A stretch of DNA of 64,000 bases from Acinetobacter pittii ANC 4050. GTDB lineage: Bacteria; Pseudomonadota; Gammaproteobacteria; Pseudomonadales; Moraxellaceae. Shown here one piece after another: positions 43,995-52,294 of this stretch (the first letter of the stretch is position 1; the number at the start of each line of letters is the position of its first letter). Below the pieces are notes generated by a model. That model was not told the DNA's origin. It searched no databases and was given only the letters and a program-made list of their open reading frames with translations. The DNA lies in the NCBI RefSeq assembly GCF_000399685.1, contig NZ_KB976987.1:558001-622000 (forward strand). The letters are read 5' to 3'. A program made the translations under genes and the position numbers.

Positions 43995-44501
43995 TTATTG
44001 GGTCGCATTAAATGCCTCATGGTATGCAACATTCGCTTTTGGAATATTGCCGGAGAAAGTTAGAGCTTGAAAATACTCACTCGGTACATCAGGCAGAATT
44101 AGCTCAGGATAATGTTTAAAACCAAATCGGTTGTAATAGCTTGGATCACCTAATAAAACACATCCTTGTGCTCCGAGTTGTTTTAATTTTTCCAATGACT
44201 TATTCATGAGGAGTGAGCCAATACCACGACCTTGTCTAGCGGGGTGAACAGAAATAGGACCTAAACCATACCAACCTATTTCACCTGAACTCATTTGAAC
44301 GGGTGAAATAGCAACATGGCCAATAATAGAGCCATCTTCAATTGCCACTAGAGAAATAGTGAGTTGACCGTGAGTTCTTAAACTATTAACAATAAAATGT
44401 TCGGTATGACTTGTGTGCTCAGCATTTTCAAAAGCTGCTTTTGTTAGTTTTTCTATTGCTTCAATATCTTTATCTTGCTCATCACGAATAATAATATTCA
44501 T
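43995..44501 (-). CDS. GNAT-family N-acetyltransferase
   Basis: 168 residues. Acetyl-CoA-binding motif A is RQGRGIGSLLMNKSLEKL (about residues 87-104), preceded by the beta strand IGWYGLGPISVHPA, and the C-terminal YYNRFGFKHYPEL is typical of the YhbS-like group. Substrate unknown. Single minus-strand gene. Confidence 0.88.
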   Translation of the reverse strand: MNIIIRDEQDKDIEAIEKLTKAAFENAEHTSHTEHFIVNSLRTHGQLTISLVAIEDGSIIGHVAISPVQMSSGEIGWYGLGPISVHPARQGRGIGSLLMNKSLEKLKQLGAQGCVLLGDPSYYNRFGFKHYPELILPDVPSEYFQALTFSGNIPKANVAYHEAFNATQ

Positions 44502-44635
44502 TAAAAATTCTTCCAGATTTATTGTTTAGCTATACGGTTTAACAAAGATATGCAAGAGTGCAGATCAGGAAACGAACGTGGTTGCTTATAATTCTATTCT
44601 TTAAAAATATTAAAGGGATAGGAGTCGCCTAATAA

Positions 44636-44658
44636 AAAGCCAGCTAAATAGCTGGCTT
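44636..44658 (-). terminator. Terminator after the HEAT-like protein gene
   Basis: AAGCCAGCTA / TAGCTGGCTT stem on the minus strand followed by T. The core CCAGCTAAATAGCTGG is almost the same as the hairpin at 46187-46202. Confidence 0.85.
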
Positions 44659-44678
44659 TCTTGTGATTTGAAATATTC

Positions 44679-45632
44679 TTAGCTACGGCTTTCAAGAATA
44701 TTTAATGTATTGTTCCATTGATCCTTTTGACTACTATAATTATCACGTGAACCTTGTGGTGGATTGTTTCTAATAAAATTCATTAACTCAGTGCGTTGTT
44801 GAGTGCTTGGTACTGAAATAACATCTGGATTTTCTGCAATACTAGTTCCAATACTATTTATAACACTGTCTTTCACTGCAGAATCTTTTTTATCTAATAC
44901 TGACAATGTACCCGAAAATTCTTTCCCATTTAGGACAGAGGAGGCAACAAAACTGGATTCATTTGGAGAAATTTCATCTTGCTTAAGTATTTCCTGATTC
45001 ATTGCGTGAGTATCTTTTGATGATGGATTTGTTGACGCGTAAGTTGAAATTAAGGCTTGTTTTACTTCATCACTAGTAGTTGAAGCTGCTTTAAGTTCAT
45101 TAACGGATTCGGCTATTCGCTTACGTACAGCTTCATTCTCAGGTAGCGACTTTTTAAGTTCATGTTCCTTTTCAGTAAGTAGTGAAGCATTATTAAGAGC
45201 ACCCAAAGCCGCACTTTGTACTTTCGGATTAGTATTTTTTAAATATGGAATGATATCGTTTACTGCTTCAAGTGGATTTAATGCAGTCAAAGAAATTAGA
45301 AGTGCACTTAAAGCATCAGAATTTGATTCATTTTGTTTTAATAGATCAGCTAATTTATGAATTTTATCTTCACGTGTATATGAAGAATTATCATTTATAG
45401 CCATCATGCTTTGTGCCCATTTAGGGGGAGAACCATAAGGAAGATTTTGTGTATTCTCGGAAGATTCATTATTAACTAGAGCACTATTAGCGTTGATATT
45501 AGTCTTTTCTTTAATTTGGTTCTCGTCATTTTGAATTCCCATATCATTTTGCTGGGAGAAAACAAAGAATCCAATAAGTGCTAACACTACTACCGTAAAA
45601 ACAAAATAAATTAACTTTCTATTATTTTTCAT
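44679..45632 (-). CDS. Membrane-anchored protein with HEAT-like repeats (317 aa)
   Basis: Not a named family. One membrane helix at about residues 5-23 (LIYFVFTVVVLALIGFFVF) places the rest in the periplasm. Residues about 85-190 form helical HEAT-like pairs (DALSALLISLTALNPLEAVNDIIPYLKN, PKVQSAALGALNNASLL). The rest is Asn/Ser-rich. Start set at 45632 (MKNNRKL) since GTGAG is 5 bases before it; an ATG 18 bp upstream is possible. It follows a truncated papain-like hydrolase gene by about 50 bp, probably once co-transcribed. Confidence 0.6.
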   Translation of the reverse strand: MKNNRKLIYFVFTVVVLALIGFFVFSQQNDMGIQNDENQIKEKTNINANSALVNNESSENTQNLPYGSPPKWAQSMMAINDNSSYTREDKIHKLADLLKQNESNSDALSALLISLTALNPLEAVNDIIPYLKNTNPKVQSAALGALNNASLLTEKEHELKKSLPENEAVRKRIAESVNELKAASTTSDEVKQALISTYASTNPSSKDTHAMNQEILKQDEISPNESSFVASSVLNGKEFSGTLSVLDKKDSAVKDSVINSIGTSIAENPDVISVPSTQQRTELMNFIRNNPPQGSRDNYSSQKDQWNNTLNILESRS

Positions 45633-45699
45633 ACTACTCACATTTTTCAAATAAGAATGCCCTTAAAAGATAATGTAAGGGCATCAAAGCAATTTTAAA

Positions 45700-46178
45700 T
45701 TAAGTTCGAGTAATTGTTAGCAACGAACTACCAAATGTCGTATTTGGGAAGCTACCGCCTAAATTACCATTACCTGTTTTAGTATATAACCACTTAACAA
45801 AAGCATCGCAACGGAATGAACCTTTCTTCCATGTGTATGCAGTACATGCACCACTTGAGCTATATGATGCACAAACTTGAGTGGTGGGGTTTGGTGTTGA
45901 CGACCATAAATTATATGCAACATGCGGCTTCTGCTGATTAGAAAGGTTATTAATCTGACTGGTAGCGGAAGTAAAAGAGGATGACCACGTAAACCTAGAT
46001 CGCGCTTTTGCACCCCAATATGTATCCACTTTAAATCCAGCTACAGTGACATTTTGCACAATATTTACATAAGGTGTCGCATTCATTACTTGCACAACAT
46101 TATTAGATGAGGCAAGAAGCCCCAAATGGCCTAATGAGCCAAAACCAGTAACTGATAAATCACGGCCTAGTTTTATAT
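45700..46178 (-). pseudogene. 5'-truncated papain-like (permuted NlpC/P60, YiiX-type) hydrolase
   Basis: The frame is open from 46178 (just after a stop at 46181-46179) but has no ATG near its start; a TTG at 46125 is the first usable codon. The upstream codons read GRDLSVTGFGSLGHLGLLAS, with the conserved G-H-x-G of circularly permuted NlpC/P60 enzymes, and the partner Cys is in GSFRCDAFVKWLY (about 100 residues later). The N-terminal signal peptide expected of this group is missing. The break point lies 6 bp from a terminator hairpin (46187-46202). The full protein would cleave an amide or peptide bond in the cell wall; here it is probably not exported or not made. Confidence 0.6.
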
Positions 46179-46186
46179 ATTAGAAA

Positions 46187-46202
46187 ACCAGCTAATTAGC
46201 TG
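46187..46202 (-). terminator. Terminator after the 160-residue hypothetical gene
   Basis: CCAGCTAATTAGCTGG palindrome, followed by TTTTCT on the minus strand, 10 bp after the stop at 46212. Nearly identical in its core to the terminator at 44636-44658. Confidence 0.75.
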
Positions 46203-46211
46203 GCCTTTTAC

Positions 46212-46694
46212 CTACCTAACAAAATTACGAGCAACTTTAGACAGATTTTTAATAATCACATCTCTTTCATAGCGAAAATCGAATGTTTTAGGATTTTGAA
46301 CATTTAAAACTTTCTGTTGAGCCAGTGTTAGTGGAATTTTTTCATTTTTATTACTAACAAGAGAGTTATCAATATCAATCAAAATGTTCAGCTCATCAGT
46401 ACGTTGAACATCTAGCCATTGGATTTGAACATTCATTTGGGGAAAATTGGCATTCAGGAAAGGACTAAATTTTTTAGTATTTACTATAATTTCTTTACCT
46501 TCTAATTCAATAAAAAGCGTTTTATCTGTATTTGATAGCAACACATCTTGATAAATGTGACCATTTGGATGTGAAAAAATTTTATCCCTATCAAGTCTTA
46601 TCTGTTGACCTTCATAATCAAAAAACATTTTTAGATTCCATCTTATCATTGAAGTTTCGGCCATTCTGTGTGGCCTATGATTTACTTGTATCAT
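46212..46694 (-). CDS. Uncharacterised protein (up to 160 aa)
   Basis: Not recognised. The ATG at 46694 gives the longest frame but has no ribosome-binding site; the ATGs at 46664 (MAETSMIRWNL) and 46628 (MFFDYEGQQIRLDRDK) are alternatives, the last with GGA 8 bases upstream. The body has a beta-rich look with phrases such as KTLFIELEGKEIIVNT and no signal peptide. It ends at a terminator that abuts the truncated hydrolase. Its job is unknown. Confidence 0.5.
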   Translation of the reverse strand: MIQVNHRPHRMAETSMIRWNLKMFFDYEGQQIRLDRDKIFSHPNGHIYQDVLLSNTDKTLFIELEGKEIIVNTKKFSPFLNANFPQMNVQIQWLDVQRTDELNILIDIDNSLVSNKNEKIPLTLAQQKVLNVQNPKTFDFRYERDVIIKNLSKVARNFVR

Positions 46695-47134
46695 TTATTT
46701 AGATGAAATGTGTAGTTTAACCTACATATGTACATTCATTTCTCAACAAAGAATATGTTCTATTACTAGAAAAGACCACAATCCGACATTAGGTCGGATT
46801 TTTTATTGTGTTATCTTAATTTATATAGGTTGTAACAATCTCGAAATATATGTCAAAAATCTCACATTAACTGTCATCCAGCGTACAATTATGACAGCTA
46901 ACTCATATAAGCCTTATTTTTGTTATTTTACCAAACGTTAAATTATTTTTAACTTTATTTGTGCCATTCGTCAGAAAAATTAGATAACTATTTCATATAA
47001 TTAATGCTATAAATTGATAGAGTTATCTAAATTAATTTTGTTTAATAAATATACTGATTGATAAAAAAGGCAACTTGGCTATATTCCATACATATATTGC
47101 AAAATCAGCAATATATTTCTAGGATGGAATAAAA
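46695..47134. other. 440-bp intergenic region with an orphan terminator
   Basis: AT-rich. It holds a plus-strand intrinsic terminator at 46780-46806 with no gene before it. A 77-codon frame running across the terminator (46708-46941) is not credible. The remaining part before the OmpW-family gene shows no clear promoter that I would stand by. Confidence 0.5.
46780..46806 (+). terminator. Orphan rho-independent terminator
   Basis: AATCCGAC / GTCGGATT 8-bp stem with a 5-nt loop, then a run of T. No upstream gene on this strand for over 2 kb, so it may end a short unannotated transcript that starts near 46700. Confidence 0.75.
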
Positions 47135-48247
47135 ATGAAAAAAAGAGTAATAAAAATAGCAATAGTGAGCTCATTATCTGTAATAACAAGCATGAGTTAT
47201 GCGGAAGGATTTAAAAGATTCTCTGTATCTGCTGGATGGTTACATGTAATGCCACAAGGTAAAGCTAATCCGTTTAATATTAATACCGCTGTTAAAAATG
47301 GAACTGCTGCTAAAGTTGGCACTATTTCAACAACAAGCTTTTTAAACTCTGTTGATCCAAATGCCACAGAGGTAGATTTGGGCGGCGGAGTCTTTAATCA
47401 AAAAGAATTTCTAGACCTGGTTCTCAAAGAGGAGTCTATGCGAGAAATTATTCTTGATGCAGATGGCAATATTAAACCTGAAGTTTCAGGTATTGCGACG
47501 GTTCGAGGAATCGAAAACTGGCAACAAAGTGATGCAGGCCTTGAAGTTGATGATGTAGATACGTTGGGATTAACCTTTAACTATTATCTGAATGATAATG
47601 TGTCTTTACAATTTATTGGCGGAATTCCACCTAAAGTGGACGTTAAAGGTAAAGGAGAAATCTTAGCGCCATTAAGTGGAGTCGCCATGTCTCCGTTTGA
47701 CTTGGTAAAATACCTTTTCCCGAATGGGATTGCCTTGGGCCAAGCGATTCCAATTACTAACTTAGGAAATAAATCTAAAGCTGCATCTATTCGAGCATGG
47801 ACACCAACGATAGAAGCGCAATATCAATTTGGTAGAAGCGGAGTAAATAAGTTTAGACCTTATATTGGTGCGGGCTTAATGTATGCTCATTTTAATGATA
47901 TTAAACTTAATGATGGGATTCACTCTGATTTAGTCTCCGCAGGTCATATGATTCAAAATGTCTTAGATGGTAAAGCGGGAGCGGCTCTAGATCGAAAAGA
48001 GTCGAGCGGAAAAATGGTGGTTAATGTCGATACAGATGACGCAATAGCCCCTATTTTTACTGCTGGTTTTACCTATGATTTTAATGACTCATGGTATACG
48101 GTTGCTTCAGTATCTTATGCAAAACTAAACAACAAAGCACAAATTGATGTAGTTAATCAAAATACGGGCACTCGCTTAATACATGCAACAACAAAAGTTG
48201 ATATTGATCCGCTGATTACCTATTTAGGGGTAGGGTATCGATTCTAA
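47135..48247 (+). CDS. OmpW-family outer membrane protein, extended (370 aa)
   Basis: Signal peptide at 1-23 (cleavage after SYA). The OmpW pattern is present: FSVSAGWLHVMPQGKA at the mature N-terminus, LGLTFNYYLNDNVSLQFIGGIPPKVDVKGKG (the family's LTxxYxxxDxxxxELxxxxP-like block), FRPYIGAGLMYAHF and a C-terminal DPLITYLGVGYRF ending in aromatic Phe. Usual OmpW is about 210 residues; the extra 150 are loop insertions with repeats of polar residues (about residues 50-120 and 255-300). OmpW channels carry small hydrophobic compounds. AGGAT lies before the start. Confidence 0.85.
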   Translation: MKKRVIKIAIVSSLSVITSMSYAEGFKRFSVSAGWLHVMPQGKANPFNINTAVKNGTAAKVGTISTTSFLNSVDPNATEVDLGGGVFNQKEFLDLVLKEESMREIILDADGNIKPEVSGIATVRGIENWQQSDAGLEVDDVDTLGLTFNYYLNDNVSLQFIGGIPPKVDVKGKGEILAPLSGVAMSPFDLVKYLFPNGIALGQAIPITNLGNKSKAASIRAWTPTIEAQYQFGRSGVNKFRPYIGAGLMYAHFNDIKLNDGIHSDLVSAGHMIQNVLDGKAGAALDRKESSGKMVVNVDTDDAIAPIFTAGFTYDFNDSWYTVASVSYAKLNNKAQIDVVNQNTGTRLIHATTKVDIDPLITYLGVGYRF

Positions 48248-48257
48248 GTTTTAAAAA

Positions 48258-48301
48258 AAGGTATCTCAGAATTAATAATATTAAATTTTTGAGATACCTT
48301 A
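48258..48301 (+). terminator. Terminator after the OmpW-family gene
   Basis: AGGTATCTCA / TGAGATACCT 10-bp stem with a long AT-rich loop. Confidence 0.7.
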
Positions 48302-48412
48302 TTTGTTACTATTTATAAAAAACAACTATTACTTATTAAACTTATACATAACGTAAAATTCTATAAAACTATTTTTAATATAATAATTTAAAAATATTTT
48401 GAGGGTTGGAAA

Positions 48413-48841
48413 TTGAAAAAAATCATTAAAACTTTATTTTTAACATCATTAATCTCAATGACTTCATTTACTATTTATGCAAAAAATATTGAACAAAAAG
48501 TTAATTTTTTACAAGGTTCACCGCATACTAATTTAACTGGAAAATTTCAGGGCTATGATGATGTGCGGTATAGAATTTATGCAAAAAAAGGTCAAATATT
48601 AAAATTTGATATTAATAGCCTTGGTAATTTAGCCTACGTTAATATTTTTGCACCCGGAACAAAGCCTGGTAAAGATACAGCATTATTGATTGGCTCAACA
48701 GTAGGTTTTAAAGGAGAGCTAATTTTACCAGCCGATGGTGATTATATTATTCAAGTTTATCAAATGCGTAATAGTGCCCGTAAAAATAAAACTGTGAAAT
48801 ATAATTTAGACCTTGAACTTTTAAATAAAGTAAAAAAATAA
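48413..48841 (+). CDS. Periplasmic PliG-like inhibitor of g-type lysozyme (TTG start)
   Basis: 142 residues with a signal peptide (MKKIIKTLFLTSLISMTSFTIYA). The start is a TTG at 48413, since no ATG precedes the basic n-region. The mature domain matches the PliG/pre-peptidase-like fold: LTGKFQGYDDVRYRIYAKKGQILKFDI, YVNIFAPGTKPGKD and the signature DGDYIIQVYQMRNSARKN. PliG binds goose-type lysozyme in the periplasm and protects the cell from host or competitor lysozyme. The family name is from memory of its YQMR-x-x-AR pattern; 'DNA breaking-rejoining protein' is an older, misleading label for it. Confidence 0.65.
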   Translation: MKKIIKTLFLTSLISMTSFTIYAKNIEQKVNFLQGSPHTNLTGKFQGYDDVRYRIYAKKGQILKFDINSLGNLAYVNIFAPGTKPGKDTALLIGSTVGFKGELILPADGDYIIQVYQMRNSARKNKTVKYNLDLELLNKVKK

Positions 48842-48850
48842 GAATTGATA

Positions 48851-48886
48851 AAATTTACTAGCTCTCAAATGAGAACTAGTAAATTT
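48851..48886. terminator. Terminator between convergent PliG-like and ABC-F genes
   Basis: AAATTTACTAG-C-TCTCA / TGAGA-A-CTAGTAAATTT, an 18-bp paired stem with one mismatch, between the two stop codons. Confidence 0.8.
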
Positions 48887-48906
48887 GCACAATAGTCTGA
48901 AAAAAA

Positions 48907-50493
48907 CTATTCGGCTAATGTAAATGACTCACTTATACCGCAATTTTCTACAAACAATGGGTCGTGTGAAATGAGTAATACGGCACCTTCATAACTCTGA
49001 ATTGCATGAGCGAGTAATTCTCTAGATTCAATATCTAAGTGATTTTCGGGTTCATCTAATAACAGAAGTTCAGGTGTAGGTTTTATCTGACTAAGGGCCA
49101 ATAAAGCTACTTTTAGTTTTTCACCACCACTTAGCTGAGACAGTAGTTGTGTACCTTTATCACCGCGGATTCGGAGTTGACCTAATAAATTCCGCCACTC
49201 CACTTCTGAAAGTTCACTATTCATGTGGCTTAGATTTTCAATCACCGTCATTTCATCACATAAAAAGCTAAAGTTCTGGTCGAGATAAAAACACCCTACA
49301 GATAAGTGGATGCTGTCACATGGCTGCTTGTTCTGTTCATAAATTGCTTTAAGCAAAGTTGACTTTCCAATGCCATTTTGTCCAGTTATGTGAATTTTTT
49401 GAGCAGCTTGTACAGCGAGATCAATGGGTCTTTGAGTTCCATGTTTCAGTTTAAGTTTTTTAATACGAAGTATTTCACCTGATTTCTTCTGAAAAGTTGG
49501 GAATACAAACTGTTGAGGTTTGACGGTTTCAAGAAGCATTTTCTTGTCTTTTAATTCATTTTGACTGTTCGAAATTTGTCGTAGATGTTGAGTCTGTAGA
49601 GCGCCAATACTTTGGCCTGCTTGTTCCTTTTTAAAGTCGAGCAAAATTTTGGCTTGAGAATTTGATTCTCTTAATTTATTACCAGCACGCTCACGTTTTT
49701 GAGCTTTCATTAATACATCATGCTGCTTTTGCTTCATGTGTTTAACTTCACGTTGGTTTTGTTGAATAGATTGCTCTAGAGCAGCAATATTTAACTGATA
49801 TTGCTCATAAAATTTTTCATAGTTTCCTGTGGTGTGATGTAGTCCATGTTCATTTAAATGATAAATATGGTCTACTTCATTTAATAAAGTCCGATCATGG
49901 CTAATAATCAGTCCACCTGCTGGGTGTTTTTTCAAATGACTAATTAACCATTGCCTAGATTCCTGATCTAGATGATTGCTAGGCTCATCAAGTAATAGAT
50001 AGTGATCTGTTTTTAGAAATAAACAGCTTAAAGCTAACTTGGTTTTTTGACCTTCACTTAAATTTTTAACTGGAAAATCTAAATCTGTTGGTAAACCAGC
50101 ATTTTCTAATAGGGTATTCCATAAGGTGGGTAAGTCCCATTTACCTTCTAATAAATCATAATCTTCAAAACTAGCATCACCTTGTTCGACTCTTTTAAAA
50201 GCCTGATAAATATTTAAGATATCTAATGCTTCGGCAATGGTCAGCGCCGTCAAACGATGTAATTGAGGTAAATATGCATGCTTCACATGCCAAGATATTT
50301 GGCCAGAAATAAAAATTGAATCTGCTGCAAGCGTCTCATTTAACATTTGCATAAGCAAAGATTTACCTTGGCCATTACGACCAATTAGTGCAGATACCTG
50401 ATTTGATTCAAGACTAAAATTTAGATGCTTAAACATTACCTTTGAAGGGAATTCTAAGGTAAGTTGCGATATTACACATGCCTGTTGAGTCAT
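48907..50493 (-). CDS. ABC-F family ATP-binding protein (ribosome-associated type)
   Basis: 528 residues with two ATPase cassettes and no membrane domain. Cassette 1: Walker A GRNGQGKS (about residues 36-43), signature LSEGQKTKLAL, Walker B YLLLDEPSNHLD; cassette 2: GQNGIGKS (about 340), LSGGEKLKVALLAL, LLLLDEPENHLD. The linker (about 220-300, rich in Gln/Lys/Arg) is the P-site tRNA interaction motif found in ABC-F factors. It is closest to the YheS/Uup-like bacterial ABC-Fs; some ABC-F proteins give ribosome-protection resistance, but no group-specific motif points there. Start at 50493 is set by GAGG 7 bases upstream; a start 12 bp earlier is rejected. Confidence 0.9.
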   Translation of the reverse strand: MTQQACVISQLTLEFPSKVMFKHLNFSLESNQVSALIGRNGQGKSLLMQMLNETLAADSIFISGQISWHVKHAYLPQLHRLTALTIAEALDILNIYQAFKRVEQGDASFEDYDLLEGKWDLPTLWNTLLENAGLPTDLDFPVKNLSEGQKTKLALSCLFLKTDHYLLLDEPSNHLDQESRQWLISHLKKHPAGGLIISHDRTLLNEVDHIYHLNEHGLHHTTGNYEKFYEQYQLNIAALEQSIQQNQREVKHMKQKQHDVLMKAQKRERAGNKLRESNSQAKILLDFKKEQAGQSIGALQTQHLRQISNSQNELKDKKMLLETVKPQQFVFPTFQKKSGEILRIKKLKLKHGTQRPIDLAVQAAQKIHITGQNGIGKSTLLKAIYEQNKQPCDSIHLSVGCFYLDQNFSFLCDEMTVIENLSHMNSELSEVEWRNLLGQLRIRGDKGTQLLSQLSGGEKLKVALLALSQIKPTPELLLLDEPENHLDIESRELLAHAIQSYEGAVLLISHDPLFVENCGISESFTLAE

Positions 50494-50550
50494 AAAAAAC
50501 CTCATAAATACAGGATGTACAAAATAGGATAATAATAATTTTTAGGAGAG

Positions 50551-50682
50551 ATGGTAAATCACAAAAATAGTCTATTTTGCACATCAAAGAAAGAAAAAAT
50601 TGATGAGAAAAAAGACTTACTTCATTGGCGTGACTCACAAATTTGGGGGAATAATGAACTATTCTATAGAGGTTTTAGGTAA
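50551..50682 (+). CDS. Candidate small protein (43 aa)
   Basis: An ATG-started frame of 43 codons (MVNHKNSLFC... to ...LFYRGFR) with AGGAG directly before it (spacing 2-3 bases, tight) and an intrinsic terminator 30 bp after the stop. It is basic and has no domain. It is divergent from the ABC-F gene and convergent with the uspA-type gene. Coding is plausible but not certain. Confidence 0.35.
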   Translation: MVNHKNSLFCTSKKEKIDEKKDLLHWRDSQIWGNNELFYRGFR

Positions 50683-50712
50683 GTGTAAAATTTCTCGAAG
50701 TTATTCTGTTAA

Positions 50713-50742
50713 AAAGCCCAATCATTAGATTGGGCTTTTGTC
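50713..50742. terminator. Bidirectional terminator before the UspA-family gene end
   Basis: AAAAGCCCAATC / GATTGGGCTTTT perfect 12-bp stem, with T runs on both strands. Confidence 0.9.
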
Positions 50743-50753
50743 TTTCTAGGGTT

Positions 50754-51197
50754 TTACTCTTTTACGACTAAAACTTGAATTTTAGTGCTATTTAAAACAT
50801 CTTGAGCAAAACTACCTAATATTAGTTTTTGGAAGCCTTTACGACCATGTGAACCAATCACAATCAAATCAGAACCTAAGTCTTCTACAGCTTTCAAAAT
50901 ACCATCTGAAGAAATTTCACCTTGGATAATTTGAGTCTCTGCATCAATACCTTCTTCTGCACATAAAGCTTTTACTTTAGCGAGAGTCTTTTCTGCATTG
51001 GCACGTGCTTCAACAAAATAATCTTTTACAACAGGTGAGATGTAATAAAAATCTACGCCACTAAAAGGGTCTACCGCAACCAAACTAATGGCGGTCAATT
51101 TACTACCAAATGCCTTTGCAATATGGGCTGCCTGTCTAGCTGCTGCTAAAGAAATTTCAGAACCATCTACTGGTACAATAATATGTTGATAATTCAT
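50754..51197 (-). CDS. Universal stress protein, UspA family
   Basis: 147-residue nucleotide-binding Usp. Begins MNYQHIIVPVDGSEISLAAARQAAHIAKAF and ends with the ATP-binding motif IGSHGRKGFQKLILGSFAQDVLNSTKIQVLVVK (G-2x-G-9x-G-S). It is the ATP-binding UspFG-like subtype. A 290-bp AT-rich region with a possible stress promoter lies upstream, but no box is clear. Confidence 0.93.
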   Translation of the reverse strand: MNYQHIIVPVDGSEISLAAARQAAHIAKAFGSKLTAISLVAVDPFSGVDFYYISPVVKDYFVEARANAEKTLAKVKALCAEEGIDAETQIIQGEISSDGILKAVEDLGSDLIVIGSHGRKGFQKLILGSFAQDVLNSTKIQVLVVKE

Positions 51198-51485
51198 GAT
51201 GTTATTCCTCTTATTTACAGTTGTTATATGTATGAAGCTTTTATTAATTAAAGATTAACATATTTCATTCTTTGGAGACATCTATTCAATTGAAAGTAAT
51301 TGAAATTAAACAAAAACAATATAAATCATTATTTTGAATTAATTTTCTGCTTCGCTGTAAATGGGTGACCACACTACAGAAGTAAATCTTTAATATCTGC
51401 ATGAAAATTACAAAAAATTACTATTCATATTTCTGTCACATAGAACCCGTATAACAAAATAGTAAATTTAGGGGGAGAAAGGAAG

Positions 51486-51713
51486 ATGGCAAATTTAACA
51501 GCAAAGAAAGTAAATAAGCTCATTGAAGAGTTTCGTCAAACAGGTAAAGAACCCCAAAAATTAATCATTGGCTACAAAACTTATGCCCGACTCATGACGG
51601 AAGATAAATTTGCAGAAAAAGTTGTTCCTTCACTCGAAGATTCAAAAGAACGTTTATATAAAAATTTAAAAATTAAACTTGTAACTGAAAAACATTACTT
51701 TGAAATTCGTTAA
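51486..51713 (+). CDS. Uncharacterised small protein (75 aa)
   Basis: Not recognised. Begins MANLTAKKVNKLIEEFRQT; basic, all-helical start then a beta-like end (KLKIKLVTEKHYFEIR). GAAAGGAAG lies about 5 bases before the ATG, a strong ribosome-binding site. No membrane segment or signal. Confidence 0.6.
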   Translation: MANLTAKKVNKLIEEFRQTGKEPQKLIIGYKTYARLMTEDKFAEKVVPSLEDSKERLYKNLKIKLVTEKHYFEIR

Positions 51714-51888
51714 AAATTATGTGAACTGCATCACTGGTTATTAAAACAAAGTAACACTAATTAAGTTTAATAACATGATTATTGTATGATGATACAAATT
51801 AATAGTGTAACCAACATTTGAAAACAGCAATCGTTTATAAACTCGATAAAATAAATTGCTTTTATTTTAAGTAGTGGAATAAATTGAA

Positions 51889-52062
51889 ATGCCAACATTC
51901 AGCGTAATTATATTCTATATATTAGCTATATTAGGTGCTATAGCTATTATTTGTGGACTATTCAGTTTAAGTGTTTTTTTAATTGTCATTGGGTTAGGTG
52001 TATTATTTGCAGCATTACTATTAAAAAATGAGTTTAAAATAGATATTTTATTTTGGGAATAA
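51889..52062 (+). CDS. Small two-span membrane protein (57 aa)
   Basis: 57 residues, nearly all hydrophobic: one helix at about 5-23 (VIIFYILAILGAIAIICGLF) and a second at about 26-46 (SVFLIVIGLGVLFAALLLK), then a short charged tail. The ribosome-binding site is weak. The composition is far from random in this AT-rich DNA, and the frame closes cleanly; it is likely a real membrane peptide. Confidence 0.5.
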   Translation: MPTFSVIIFYILAILGAIAIICGLFSLSVFLIVIGLGVLFAALLLKNEFKIDILFWE

Positions 52063-52294
52063 ATATAATATTTATCTTTAATTTAATTTTCATCGACTAG
52101 AAAAAGTATTTCAATATAACTGACATAAAAAGTGTCAGTTTTAAAAATATTAAATTAAGATTTATTTTGATCAAAATAATTACAATAAAATATTAAAGTT
52201 ATTTAAGTATTTAAAACTAAAAAAGTTTCCTTTAGGATAAAAGTAAAATTGTAAGAACGTTTTAGCTATTAAACAATAACAAAGTGAGGTGAGC

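Noticed and set aside
46708-46941. 77-codon plus-strand frame
   Set aside because: It crosses a strong intrinsic terminator, has no ribosome-binding site, and the product (Cys/Ile/Thr-rich) looks random.
50551-50682. Treating the 43-codon frame before uspA as a firm gene
   Set aside because: Kept only as a low-confidence feature: the ribosome-binding site is too close to the ATG to be sure.
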